Assembly (NCBI GenBank): GCA_020633775.1
Contig: JACKDA010000001.1
Coordinates: 222,441-286,440 of the forward strand
From: Gemmatimonadales bacterium
GTDB taxonomy: Bacteria; Gemmatimonadota; Gemmatimonadetes; Gemmatimonadales; GWC2-71-9
DNA length: 64,000 nucleotides
Direction of reading: 5' to 3'
Below, piece by piece: positions 17,915-25,433 of the stretch. Position numbers and translations under genes: made by a program. Numbering within the stretch: the stretch's first letter is position 1; the number at the start of each line of letters is the position of its first letter. The notes beneath the pieces are model-generated. The model searched no databases. It was not told the DNA's origin and worked only from the letters and a program-made list of their open reading frames with translations.

Positions 17915-18270
17915 TGGCGACCACGACCCTGCAACTGCGCTGGCTCGCGCATGCCCGCTCGGGCGACAAGGGCGACGCCGCGAACGTCGGCCTCATCGCG
18001 CTCGACCCCGACTTCTACGACGTCCTCCGCCGCGAGGTGACCGCCCGTCGCGTCGCCCGGCACTTCAAGGGGATGGTCACCGCGGTCGAGCGCTACGAGC
18101 TGCCGAACCTCCGGGCGCTCAACTTCATGCTGCACGGCGCGCTCGACGGCGGCGGAACCCTCTCGCTCAAGACCGATGCCCAGGGGAAGGTGTACTCGAC
18201 CGCGCTGCTGCGGATGGAGATCGAGGTGCCCCGCAAGCTCGCCCGGCGCGCGAAGGAGCTCGCCTCGTGA
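17914..18270 (+). CDS. AtuA C-terminal-domain-like protein
   Basis: 118 residues. The segment LAHARSGDKGDAANVGLIA is the hallmark of the small domain normally fused to the end of AtuA, and FMLHGALDGGGTLSLKTDAQGK is its second conserved stretch. Start ATG 17914 forms a TGATG junction with the AtuA gene, suggesting tight coupling and an equimolar complex that rebuilds the fused protein. The function is unknown. It overlaps the hydratase start by 4 bases. Confidence 0.85.
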   Translation: MATTTLQLRWLAHARSGDKGDAANVGLIALDPDFYDVLRREVTARRVARHFKGMVTAVERYELPNLRALNFMLHGALDGGGTLSLKTDAQGKVYSTALLRMEIEVPRKLARRAKELAS

Positions 18271-19025
18271 GCGCCGCCGTGGAGGTGACGGTCGCGGGCG
18301 GGATCATGACGATCACCCTCGACCGTGCCGACAAGCGCAACGCCCTGTCGCAGGCGATGATCGGCCGGATCGCCGAGGCGCTCGCCGAGGCGGAGCTGAG
18401 CGCCGAGGTGCGCGTCGTGGCGGTGCGGGGCAACGGTCCCGACTTCTGTGCCGGGGCCGACCTTGCCGAACTGCTGGCGTCGGCCGAGCGCACGCTGGAG
18501 GAGAACGAGCGCGACGCGCTCGGGTTGGGCGAGGTGTTCCTGCAGATGCGCCGGATCCCGAAACTGGTCGTGGCGATCGTGCACGGCCGGGCGCTCGCCG
18601 GTGGGGCAGGGCTCGCCACGGCCTGCGACCTCGTGCTCGCCTCGCGGAGCGCGCGGTTCGGCTACCCCGAGGTCCAGCGCGGCTTCGTCCCGGCGATGGT
18701 GATGACGATGCTCCGCCGCAGCGTCGGGGAGAAGCGGGCGTTCGACCTGGTTGCGACCGGGCGGGTCGTCGAGGCCGACGAGGCGCTCCAGATGGGACTC
18801 ATCAGCCGGGTCGTCGAGGCCGATGTCCTGGAGGCCGAGGCGGCGGCGCTGCTGGCGACCCTCGCCGACCAGGCGCCGACCTCGATGGCGCTCACCAAGC
18901 AGCTCTTCACCGATCTCGACGAGCGGAGCTTCGGCGACGGAATCCTCCTCGGCGCCCGCGTCAACGCGCTCTCCCGACGCACCGACGACTTCCGCCGGGC
19001 CATCGCGGCGTTCCTCGACAAGTGA
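18267..19025 (+). CDS. Enoyl-CoA hydratase/isomerase, LiuC/AtuE-like
   Basis: 252 residues of crotonase fold. NGPDFCAGADLAEL and GRALAGGAGLATACDLVLA form the oxyanion hole. Of the two catalytic glutamates of classical hydratases, the second is kept (E135 in YPEVQRGFVPAMV) and the first position is glycine (G115). That GGxGL plus EVxxGFxPA pattern resembles methylglutaconyl-CoA and isohexenylglutaconyl-CoA hydratases (LiuC, AtuE). Those act directly after MCC or geranyl-CoA carboxylase, which fits the MccB/AtuC-like gene in the same operon. It overlaps both neighbours by 4 bases. Confidence 0.85.
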   Translation: MSAAVEVTVAGGIMTITLDRADKRNALSQAMIGRIAEALAEAELSAEVRVVAVRGNGPDFCAGADLAELLASAERTLEENERDALGLGEVFLQMRRIPKLVVAIVHGRALAGGAGLATACDLVLASRSARFGYPEVQRGFVPAMVMTMLRRSVGEKRAFDLVATGRVVEADEALQMGLISRVVEADVLEAEAAALLATLADQAPTSMALTKQLFTDLDERSFGDGILLGARVNALSRRTDDFRRAIAAFLDK

Positions 19026-19198
19026 CCGTCGGTCGGGCGCGGCTGTTCCTCGCCGGCGTCGGGCTCCTGCTGGCGCTGCTCGCCATCGGGCTCGACGACC
19101 GGCGCCTCACCTGGGTGGCGATCGGGGTGCTCGCGGCGGCGCTCGTGCTGCGGGTGTGGGCGAGAGGCGAGAAGCGAGACGCGAGAAGCGAGGAGTAG
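19022..19198 (+). CDS. Small two-helix membrane protein
   Basis: 58 residues from a GTG that overlaps the hydratase stop by 4 bases. Two hydrophobic helices (about 7-22 and 30-45) flank a short DDRR turn, and the C-terminus is basic then acidic. It is not recognised as a known family. The overlap and the absence of a promoter make it the probable last gene of the acyl-CoA operon. Being so short it could be a chance frame, but its hydrophobic pattern is coherent. Confidence 0.5.
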   Translation: MTVGRARLFLAGVGLLLALLAIGLDDRRLTWVAIGVLAAALVLRVWARGEKRDARSEE

Positions 19199-19210
19199 GC
19201 ACCGTGGATC

Positions 19211-19296
19211 TGTCACCCCGAGCGAAGCGAGGGGGTGGAGTACCTCGACGTTCCGCCCCCTCGCTTCGCTCGGGGTGACAGGTGCTCGGGGTGACA
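19211..19296. repeat. Palindromic intergenic repeat (CCCGAGCGAAGCGAGGG type)
   Basis: Two perfect 25-base inverted arms (19211-19235 and 19256-19280) face each other across a 20-base loop, and a partial third copy of the arm end (GCTCGGGGTGACAG) follows at 19283-19296. As RNA it would form a very strong hairpin, so it may also end transcription of the upstream operon. The core CCCGAGCG-A/C-AGCGAGGG recurs in the tandem repeat at 57901-58176. Confidence 0.85.
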
Positions 19297-19369
19297 GCTG
19301 CACTGGCGGTGCCATGGGTCGCGGCGCCCGGTACCGCCCGTCAATGCCTCGCCGCGGCATGTTGCGCGA

Positions 19370-20701
19370 ATGCTCCCCGACGCCACGCGCCTCCTCCAGC
19401 ATCACTTCGGGTACGACGGCTTCCGGCCGCTGCAGCAGCGCGTGCTGGCGCCGGTCTTCGAGGGGCGCGACGTCCTCGCCGTGCTCCCCACCGGCGGGGG
19501 CAAGTCGCTCTGCTACCAGGTCCCGGCACTCCTCGCCGCCGGGCCGACCATCGTCGTCTCGCCACTCATCGCCCTGATGCAGGACCAGGTCGCCCGTCTC
19601 CACCGGCAGGGGATCGCCGCGGTGACCCTCGGCGGCGACCTCGCGCCGGGCGCCCGTGACGCCGCGCTGCGCGAGATGACCGCGGGCCGGCTGCCGCTGC
19701 TGTACGTCTCGCCGGAACGACTCCGCGGGCTGGCGCCGCTGATCGCGGCGCGGGGGATCCGGATCGCCCGGCTCGCCATCGACGAGGCCCACTGCGTCGT
19801 CGAGTGGGGGCACGACTTCCGGCCCGCCTACCGCCGGATCGGCGAGGCCCGCGCGATGCTCGGCGACCCGCCGGTCACCGCGCTGACCGGCACCGCCACC
19901 CCCGACGTGCGCGAGGCGATCACCCGGTCGCTGCGGTTCCGTGCCGGGGCGGCCACCGTCGTCGGGTCGTTCGACCGGCCGAACCTGCACTTCGCCGTGC
20001 GGCGTGTCTCGTGCGACGACGAGCGGTTGGCGCGGCTGCTGGCCGTGGTGCGCGCACAGGACGCCCCCGCGATCTTGTACGGGCCGACCCGCAACCTGGT
20101 CGAGGGGATCGCCCGCGCACTCCTCGGCGCGGGGGTGGCCGCCGCGCCGTACCACGCCGGGATGCAGGCGCACGAACGACGCGGGGTCCTCGAGGGGTTC
20201 CTCGACGACCGGATCCGCGTGGTGACCGCCACGTCGGCCTTCGGCATGGGGATCGACAAGCCGGACGTCGAGCTTGTTGCCCACTGGACCGCGCCGGCGT
20301 CGCCCGAGGCGTACTACCAGGAGGCCGGTCGCGCTGGGCGGGACGGCCGACCCGCGCGATGCCTGCTGTTCGCGCACCCACGTGACGACGCGATGCCGCG
20401 TCGACAACTGGAGGTCACCTACCCGCGCGAGCGACTGGTCGAGGCACTCTGGACTGCGCCGGCGTTGCGGCAACGGCACGCGGCGAACGTCCTCGCCTCG
20501 GTCGACCGGCTCGCGGAGGAGTTGCGTCCCGATCGAGGCCGGGTCGAGTGGGGCGGGGTGCGCCGCCGTCGGAGGGAAGCCGAGCGGCGCCTTGCCGCGA
20601 TGGCCCGCTACGCGAACGCCCGCCGGTGTCGGCGGGCGTCGTTGCTCGCCTGGTTCGGCGAGCAGGTCCGGCGGTGCGGTGGCTGCGACGTGTGCGGCTA
20701 G
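19370..20701 (+). CDS. RecQ-type DNA helicase, short form
   Basis: 443 residues. A 3'-5' DNA helicase with Walker A PTGGGKS at 40-46, DEAH at 138-141 and QEAGRAGRDG (motif VI). The C-terminus has the RecQ zinc-binding motif (RRC...CGGCDVC) but ends there, so the winged-helix RQC and HRDC domains of E. coli RecQ are missing. It belongs with short RecQ proteins, and recQ is used here only as the family name. The ATG 19370 start lacks a strong ribosome-binding site. Its TAG stop overlaps the stop of the convergent gene on the other strand. Confidence 0.85.
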   Translation: MLPDATRLLQHHFGYDGFRPLQQRVLAPVFEGRDVLAVLPTGGGKSLCYQVPALLAAGPTIVVSPLIALMQDQVARLHRQGIAAVTLGGDLAPGARDAALREMTAGRLPLLYVSPERLRGLAPLIAARGIRIARLAIDEAHCVVEWGHDFRPAYRRIGEARAMLGDPPVTALTGTATPDVREAITRSLRFRAGAATVVGSFDRPNLHFAVRRVSCDDERLARLLAVVRAQDAPAILYGPTRNLVEGIARALLGAGVAAAPYHAGMQAHERRGVLEGFLDDRIRVVTATSAFGMGIDKPDVELVAHWTAPASPEAYYQEAGRAGRDGRPARCLLFAHPRDDAMPRRQLEVTYPRERLVEALWTAPALRQRHAANVLASVDRLAEELRPDRGRVEWGGVRRRRREAERRLAAMARYANARRCRRASLLAWFGEQVRRCGGCDVCG

Positions 20702-22518
20702 TTGATCCGCCTCGTGACGCCGTCCACCCCGACTTCCCATGTCGGCGTGACGAGGATCTCGTTGATCGGGATCCGCTCGCCTGCCGGTGCCGCGCGGGCC
20801 TGGGCACTCGGCGTGAACGGATCGGCCTTGGTCAGGTCCACGGTCCATCCCATGTCGGCGAGCGATCCGATCGTGAGACGAGTGATCGGCATGAACACGC
20901 CCGCCGCTTCGACGAACCCCGTCATCAGCTCGGCGTTGAGGATGGTCTCGCGCCAGTGCGAATCCCGCGTGCCTGCGGTGCCGGTGTTCTCGACGGGAAC
21001 GGGAGGGCCAGCATAGCTGAGACCGAGGGTGGCCCAGCCGGCCAGCCCCTGCGTGCCGGTGTAGATCGGATCGGCGCCGCCGCCACCCTGCAGGAGCCCC
21101 AGCGATCCCCAGTTGGTACCGATGCCCAGCACGTGCCCCATCTCGTGGAGCGCGACATCGACGAAGCGCCCGGTTGCATCCAGGTTCTGTGCGTCCTGGA
21201 TGTCGAAGAGCATCCCCCCGGCGATCGGCAGGAACGAGCCGCTGCGGCGGACGCAGGGGCCTGCCTGGCCCAAGACATTGCCCGGACCGTCGATCGGTTC
21301 GATCGAGGCGAAGATCACGAGGTCATCGATGTTCTCACTGAGCGCAGGCGTCGTCCCCGCACACGCATTGGCCGGCAGGTTCACGACCTGATCGGGGACG
21401 TCGAGGGTGATGATCTCCATCCACCGGCGCGCCGCGGTCACGAAGGCATCGCGAAGGTTCGGAGACCCGGAGGAGGTGAATCGCAGGTCGATCACGAAGG
21501 ACCTGTTGGTCCCCGTCGCGGTGAACACCACCGGCGGCACGCTCAGCCCGGGCACCGACGCCTGCACGGTCGACGTCCCCGCCGCGCCCACCTTCCAGTC
21601 GCCGGGTGCCGCGATGCCGTTCTCGTCGCTCACGGCGGCGGTGCCGGTCAGCGTCCCGGAGCCGCCCACGAGCGTGAACAGCACGGGCACGCCGGCCACC
21701 GGAACATTCTGCGCATCGAAGACCCGCACCCGCGGGATCTTCTCGACCTGGAAGTTGCTCACGCCGTCCTGGCTGAGCGGGGACGCTGGCTCGAACCCGG
21801 CCGGAATGCCGATTCCGGTCGCGCTGATCGTGGCGACGATGCCGTTGCTGGTGCGGGCCTGCAGCGAGTTGACCCCCTGCGCCGGCCCCAGCGTCCAGCC
21901 CCCCACGGTCGCGCGCCCCTCGGCGTTCGTGGTGGTCGTCGCCGAGCCGGTGATGCTGCCCCCGCCGGCCACGACCTGCCACGTGACACTGGAGCCGGGG
22001 ACCGGGTTGCCGAACGCATCACGGACCCGCACGACCGGGTTGGTCCCCACTGGCTGGCCCACGAGCGCACTCAGTCCCGAGCCGCCCTCGACCACCTGCA
22101 GCGACGAGGGCGCCCCCGCCGATGCGGTGACGTTCACCGTCGCCAGCAGCGGCAGCCCGACCGCCTGGGCCCGGAGGGTGTGGACGCCGGGGGTCGGGCC
22201 GAGGCGCCAGCTCCCGACGGTGGCGAGGCCACTGGCATCGGTCACGGTCGAGTCGCCGGTGATCGTCCCGCCGCCGGAGACGACGTCGAAGAAGATCGCG
22301 ATGCCCGCGAGGGCGTTCCCGTTCGCGTCGGTGACCCGCACTCCCGGGTTCAGCGCGACGAGGGCCCCCACCGTTCCGGCCTGGCCTCCGCCGCCGACGA
22401 AGGCGATCTCGCTCGGGGGCCCCACGGTGTCGGTCGGGGTCGATCCGCAGGCGGCGGCGCCGAGGAGGAGCAGCACGCCGCAGGTTGCACGAATCGAGGC
22501 CACAGGAGATGTCGTCAT
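20698..22518 (-). CDS. Ig-like repeat lipoprotein with leishmanolysin-like metalloprotease domain
   Basis: 606 residues. ATG at 22518 starts MTTSPVASIR followed by a hydrophobic run and GAAAC (C24), a lipoprotein signal; a longer frame upstream lacks a signal. Three or so bacterial Ig-like (Big_1-type) repeats of about 100 residues follow, each with a GNP/ANG-type turn and a GRATVGGW-like strand. Near the C-terminus HEMGHVLGIGTNW matches the zinc site of leishmanolysin-like (M8-related) peptidases. It is probably an outer-surface protease displayed on an Ig stalk. The third zinc ligand cannot be assigned with certainty. It is convergent with recQ. Confidence 0.82.
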   Translation of the reverse strand: MTTSPVASIRATCGVLLLLGAAACGSTPTDTVGPPSEIAFVGGGGQAGTVGALVALNPGVRVTDANGNALAGIAIFFDVVSGGGTITGDSTVTDASGLATVGSWRLGPTPGVHTLRAQAVGLPLLATVNVTASAGAPSSLQVVEGGSGLSALVGQPVGTNPVVRVRDAFGNPVPGSSVTWQVVAGGGSITGSATTTTNAEGRATVGGWTLGPAQGVNSLQARTSNGIVATISATGIGIPAGFEPASPLSQDGVSNFQVEKIPRVRVFDAQNVPVAGVPVLFTLVGGSGTLTGTAAVSDENGIAAPGDWKVGAAGTSTVQASVPGLSVPPVVFTATGTNRSFVIDLRFTSSGSPNLRDAFVTAARRWMEIITLDVPDQVVNLPANACAGTTPALSENIDDLVIFASIEPIDGPGNVLGQAGPCVRRSGSFLPIAGGMLFDIQDAQNLDATGRFVDVALHEMGHVLGIGTNWGSLGLLQGGGGADPIYTGTQGLAGWATLGLSYAGPPVPVENTGTAGTRDSHWRETILNAELMTGFVEAAGVFMPITRLTIGSLADMGWTVDLTKADPFTPSAQARAAPAGERIPINEILVTPTWEVGVDGVTRRIN

Positions 22519-22717
22519 CGAGCCCTGCCGTCGGGGGAGATGGGATGCGCGGGAATGCCCCGGAAAATTAGCAAGTGTCGGACCGGAATGCCGCCACGAC
22601 GCGAGCGGCCCCAAGAGCCGACCCGGTGCCGCGCCCGTTGGTCACAGCGTCACGATGCCGGCGGCGCGCGAGCCCTGGGCGGGATCCGCTCGCCGCGACG
22701 GCGCCGGCGTCGTGACA

Positions 22718-22746
22718 TTGCCGTAAGTCCCCTTGTCACATAGCTT
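22718..22746 (+). promoter_or_regulatory. Possible promoter of the RNase E/G gene
   Basis: TTGCCG (22718-22723), 17 bases, then TAGCTT (22741-22746). The -10 is identical to the one proposed for nuoA (63709-63714), also with 17-base spacing. It lies in a locally less GC-rich patch. Confidence 0.4.
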
Positions 22747-22790
22747 TTGCCACATGCGATCCCGCCTGTGGCAGTCCCTCGAGGCCGTGA

Positions 22791-23018
22791 CCGGACGGGC
22801 GATGGTCCCCGTCCGGTGGATCGCATCGGTCTGGTTGTCGGCAGCACGCCGGCGCGAGACCCGTTCCGGATCGCCTCCCTCCCATTCCAGACAGCCCCAT
22901 CCACCGGTCGGCGCCCGCTCGGCACCGGACCGTCGCGACCTCGCAGGGTCGCGCCGCTCCCGTGTGACGGTCACGCCTCCAGGGCGGATGGGGCTCTCCA
23001 TGGGGAGGCCCACCCGCC
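22791..23018 (+). promoter_or_regulatory. Three hairpins in the leader of the RNase E/G gene
   Basis: 22791-22799 pairs perfectly with 22808-22816 (9 bp). 22934-22940 pairs with 22947-22953 (7 bp). 22983-22999 pairs with 23002-23018 (17 positions with two mismatches and a two-base loop, so the innermost pairs must open). The long leader recalls the E. coli rne 5' untranslated region, whose hairpins let RNase E control its own mRNA. Function here is inferred only. Confidence 0.45.
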
Positions 23019-23141
23019 AGGCGGCGGACTCCGGCAGCGGCTCGCGTCGACCCCCAGCACGCCGTCCGGCGCGCCGGGATCCTCACCTCATGGTTGCGGG
23101 GCCGGGACGACAGGCGTCGGCCCATCCCGTGCGAGAGCTTC

Positions 23142-24773
23142 GTGAAGCGCGAGATCCTCATCTCAGGCACCCAGCGCGAGACGCGGGTGGCCATCCTCGA
23201 GGACGATCGACTCGTCGAACTGCTGGTCGATCGGCCCGACAACCGGCGTAGCGTCGGGGACATCTACCTCGGCCGCGTCGAGGCGGTCCTCCCGGGCCTC
23301 CAGGCGGCGTTCGTCGACATCGGGCAGGAGAAGTCGGCCTTCCTCCACGCCTCCGACCTCCTCGAGCCCGAGGACGACGAGGAGCCGGAGATGTCGGCCG
23401 CGAGCGACGGCATCGAGCCGCCCGAGGAGGGCGAGGCTGACCCGGCCGACGACGCCAGCGCCCCGGCCGCGAAACGGCGGGGCGAGGGCGGGCGCCGGGA
23501 AGTCGGCGGCCGCCGCTCCTCGGCCGTCCCCGACATCGGCGACCTCCTGAAGAAGGGGCAGACCCTCCCGGTCCAGGTCACCAAGGAGCCGATCTCCACC
23601 AAGGGCAGCCGGGTCACCGCCCAGATCTCGATCGCCGGGCGGTTCCTGGTCTACATGCCGTATTCGAGCAAGGTCGGCGTCTCCCGCAAGATCGAGAGCC
23701 GCGAGCAGCGCGTCCGCCTGCGCGAGATGGTCTCGAAGCACCTGCCTCCCGACGCGGGCGGGATGATCGTCCGGACCGTCGCCGAGGGGGTGACCGAGGA
23801 CCACTTCCGGCGCGAGGTGGAGTCGCTGCTGCAGGTCTGGAACAAGGTGAAGCGGAAGCAGCACTACGTCCGGAAGGCGCCGGCGCTCCTGCACCGCGAG
23901 GCCTCGCTCACCCGCGCCCTTGTCCGCGACGTCTTCTCGGCGAAGGTCGACGCCCTCTGGGTGGACTCGAAGGACCTGCTCAACGACGTGACCCAGTACC
24001 TGGAGCAGATCGACCCCGAGCTGCTCGAGCGGGTCCACCCCTACGACGAGCCGGTCCCGCTCTTCGATCACTTCAAGATCGAGCAGGAGATCCGCGACCT
24101 CTTCAAGCCGAGGGTCGATCTCCCCACCGGTGGCTACCTCATCATCCAGCCGACCGAGGCGCTGGTCTCGATCGACGTCAACACCGGGCGCTACACCGGC
24201 AAGAAGGACCCGGAGAAGACCATCCTCCGCACCAACGTCGAGGCGGCCAGGGAGATCGCCCGGCAGATCCGGCTCCGGGACGTCGGCGGGATCATCGTGG
24301 CCGACTTCATCGACATGGAGTCCCGCGGCAACCGGGAGCGGGTGATCTCGGAGCTCCGGACCCACCTCGGGCGGGACCGGGCCCGCACCCGGGCCTACGC
24401 CGTCTCGGAACTCGGCCTCGTCGAGATGACCCGCCAGCGGGTCCGTGGGTCGCTGTGGGCCTCGATGACCCGGGAGTGCCCCACCTGCCACGGGACCGGC
24501 CGGGTCTTCTCGCCCGAGATCGTGACCCGGCGGCTGGAGCGGGCGCTGATGCGGGTCGGGCTCGAGAAGAAGGAGCGGAAGCTGGCGATCCGGCTCCACC
24601 CGGACGTGGCGATCTACCTGCTGGAGGAGGAGCCGAAGCTGGTGGCCTCGCTGGGGCGGAGCGGGGGGGTCGAGCTGGAGGTCCGCGACGACCCGATGCT
24701 CCGGCTCGACGAGTTCCGGCTCACCTCCCGGCCTGCCGGCCGGGACGTGACGGAGCTCTATTCGGTGGCGTAG
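23142..24773 (+). CDS. Ribonuclease E/G family endoribonuclease
   Basis: 543 residues from GTG 23142, chosen because VKREILISGTQRETRVAILE matches the family N-terminus. An S1 domain is interrupted by about 55 acidic then basic residues (about 77-132, rich in Glu, Pro and Ala). The DNase I-like catalytic domain has SIDVNTG with D345 and VADFIDM with D388 as metal ligands, and the zinc-link CPTC is at 446-449. There is no long C-terminal scaffold, so by length it resembles RNase G. It cleaves single-stranded RNA in mRNA decay and rRNA/tRNA maturation. rplU and rpmA follow, a common order. Confidence 0.93.
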   Translation: MKREILISGTQRETRVAILEDDRLVELLVDRPDNRRSVGDIYLGRVEAVLPGLQAAFVDIGQEKSAFLHASDLLEPEDDEEPEMSAASDGIEPPEEGEADPADDASAPAAKRRGEGGRREVGGRRSSAVPDIGDLLKKGQTLPVQVTKEPISTKGSRVTAQISIAGRFLVYMPYSSKVGVSRKIESREQRVRLREMVSKHLPPDAGGMIVRTVAEGVTEDHFRREVESLLQVWNKVKRKQHYVRKAPALLHREASLTRALVRDVFSAKVDALWVDSKDLLNDVTQYLEQIDPELLERVHPYDEPVPLFDHFKIEQEIRDLFKPRVDLPTGGYLIIQPTEALVSIDVNTGRYTGKKDPEKTILRTNVEAAREIARQIRLRDVGGIIVADFIDMESRGNRERVISELRTHLGRDRARTRAYAVSELGLVEMTRQRVRGSLWASMTRECPTCHGTGRVFSPEIVTRRLERALMRVGLEKKERKLAIRLHPDVAIYLLEEEPKLVASLGRSGGVELEVRDDPMLRLDEFRLTSRPAGRDVTELYSVA

Positions 24774-24780
24774 CAGCGAC

Positions 24781-24809
24781 TTGCGGGCGGCCCGACCCCC
24801 GGCTATTCT
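24781..24809 (+). promoter_or_regulatory. Promoter of rplU-rpmA
   Basis: TTGCGG (24781-24786), exactly 17 bases, TATTCT (24804-24809). It lies in the 76-base gap before rplU, giving a leader of about 35 bases. Confidence 0.55.
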
Positions 24810-24849
24810 TGGGGGCTACGGTCCCGAATACCTGGACGAAGAGAGACGC

Positions 24850-25167
24850 ATGTACGCCATCATCAAGGCCCTCGGCAAGCAGTTCCGCGCGGAGAAGGAC
24901 GCCACCCTGCAGCTCCCCTACATGGAGGAGAAGCAGCCCGGCGACGTCCTCACCTTCGACGAGGTCCTGCTGACCTCGAACGGCGACACCATCACCGCCG
25001 GCACGCCGACCGTGGCCGGGGCGAAGGTGACCGCCGAGGTCGTCAAGCACGGCAAGGAAGACAAGATCTACGTCTTCAAGTTCAAGCGGCGGAAGAACTA
25101 CCGCCGCAAGACCGGCCACCGCCAGAAGTTCACCGAGGTCAAGATCACCGACCTCGTTCTCGGGTGA
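24850..25167 (+). CDS. rplU: 50S ribosomal protein L21
   Basis: 105 residues, the normal size of bL21. ATG 24850 begins MYAIIKALGKQF as in the family; a longer frame upstream would run into the promoter region. KFKRRKNYRRKTGHRQKFTEVKI is the conserved basic C-terminal part that contacts 23S rRNA. A GAGAG ribosome-binding site lies a few bases upstream. rpmA follows after 8 bases. Confidence 0.97.
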   Translation: MYAIIKALGKQFRAEKDATLQLPYMEEKQPGDVLTFDEVLLTSNGDTITAGTPTVAGAKVTAEVVKHGKEDKIYVFKFKRRKNYRRKTGHRQKFTEVKITDLVLG

Positions 25168-25175
25168 GGTAGACC

Positions 25176-25433
25176 ATGGCACACAAGAAGGGCGTCGGCT
25201 CCAGCCGCAACGGACGCGACTCGAATCCCCAGTACCTCGGCGTCAAGCACTTCGGCGGCGAGCGGGTCACCGCGGGCTCGATCCTCGTCAAGCAGCGCGG
25301 CACCAAGTTCCATCCGGGGAAGAACGTCTTCCTCTCGAAGGACGACTCGCTGCACACCTACATCGACGGGGTCGTCAAGTTCGAGCAGAAGGACAAGAAG
25401 CGGATGCAGGTGTCGGTGTATCCGGAGGCGTGA
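25176..25433 (+). CDS. rpmA: 50S ribosomal protein L27
   Basis: 85 residues beginning MAHKKGVGSSRNGRDSNPQYLGVK, the classic bL27 N-terminus that reaches the peptidyl-transferase centre. It has no cleavable Firmicutes-type N-terminal extension. It is the last gene of the unit; a terminator and an inverted-repeat element overlap and follow its stop. Confidence 0.98.
   Translation: MAHKKGVGSSRNGRDSNPQYLGVKHFGGERVTAGSILVKQRGTKFHPGKNVFLSKDDSLHTYIDGVVKFEQKDKKRMQVSVYPEA

Larger units (their letters stand above)
22519..23141. other. 623-base gene-free region between divergent genes; structured leader of the RNase E/G gene
   Basis: No convincing gene is seen: short open frames here are Arg/Pro-rich with no family motifs. 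On the minus strand a weak TAATTT (22565-22570) could serve as -10 for the lipoprotein gene. On the plus strand a possible promoter at 22718-22746 would give a leader of roughly 390 bases holding several hairpins. Confidence 0.6.

Noticed and set aside
19022..19198. The small frame as a frameshifted end of the hydratase
   Set aside because: The hydratase is full length at 252 residues, and the small frame encodes membrane helices not found in crotonases.
22650..23141. Small open frames in the RNase E/G leader
   Set aside because: Arg/Pro-rich, no start site support or motif, and overlapping each other on both strands; better explained as structured leader RNA.
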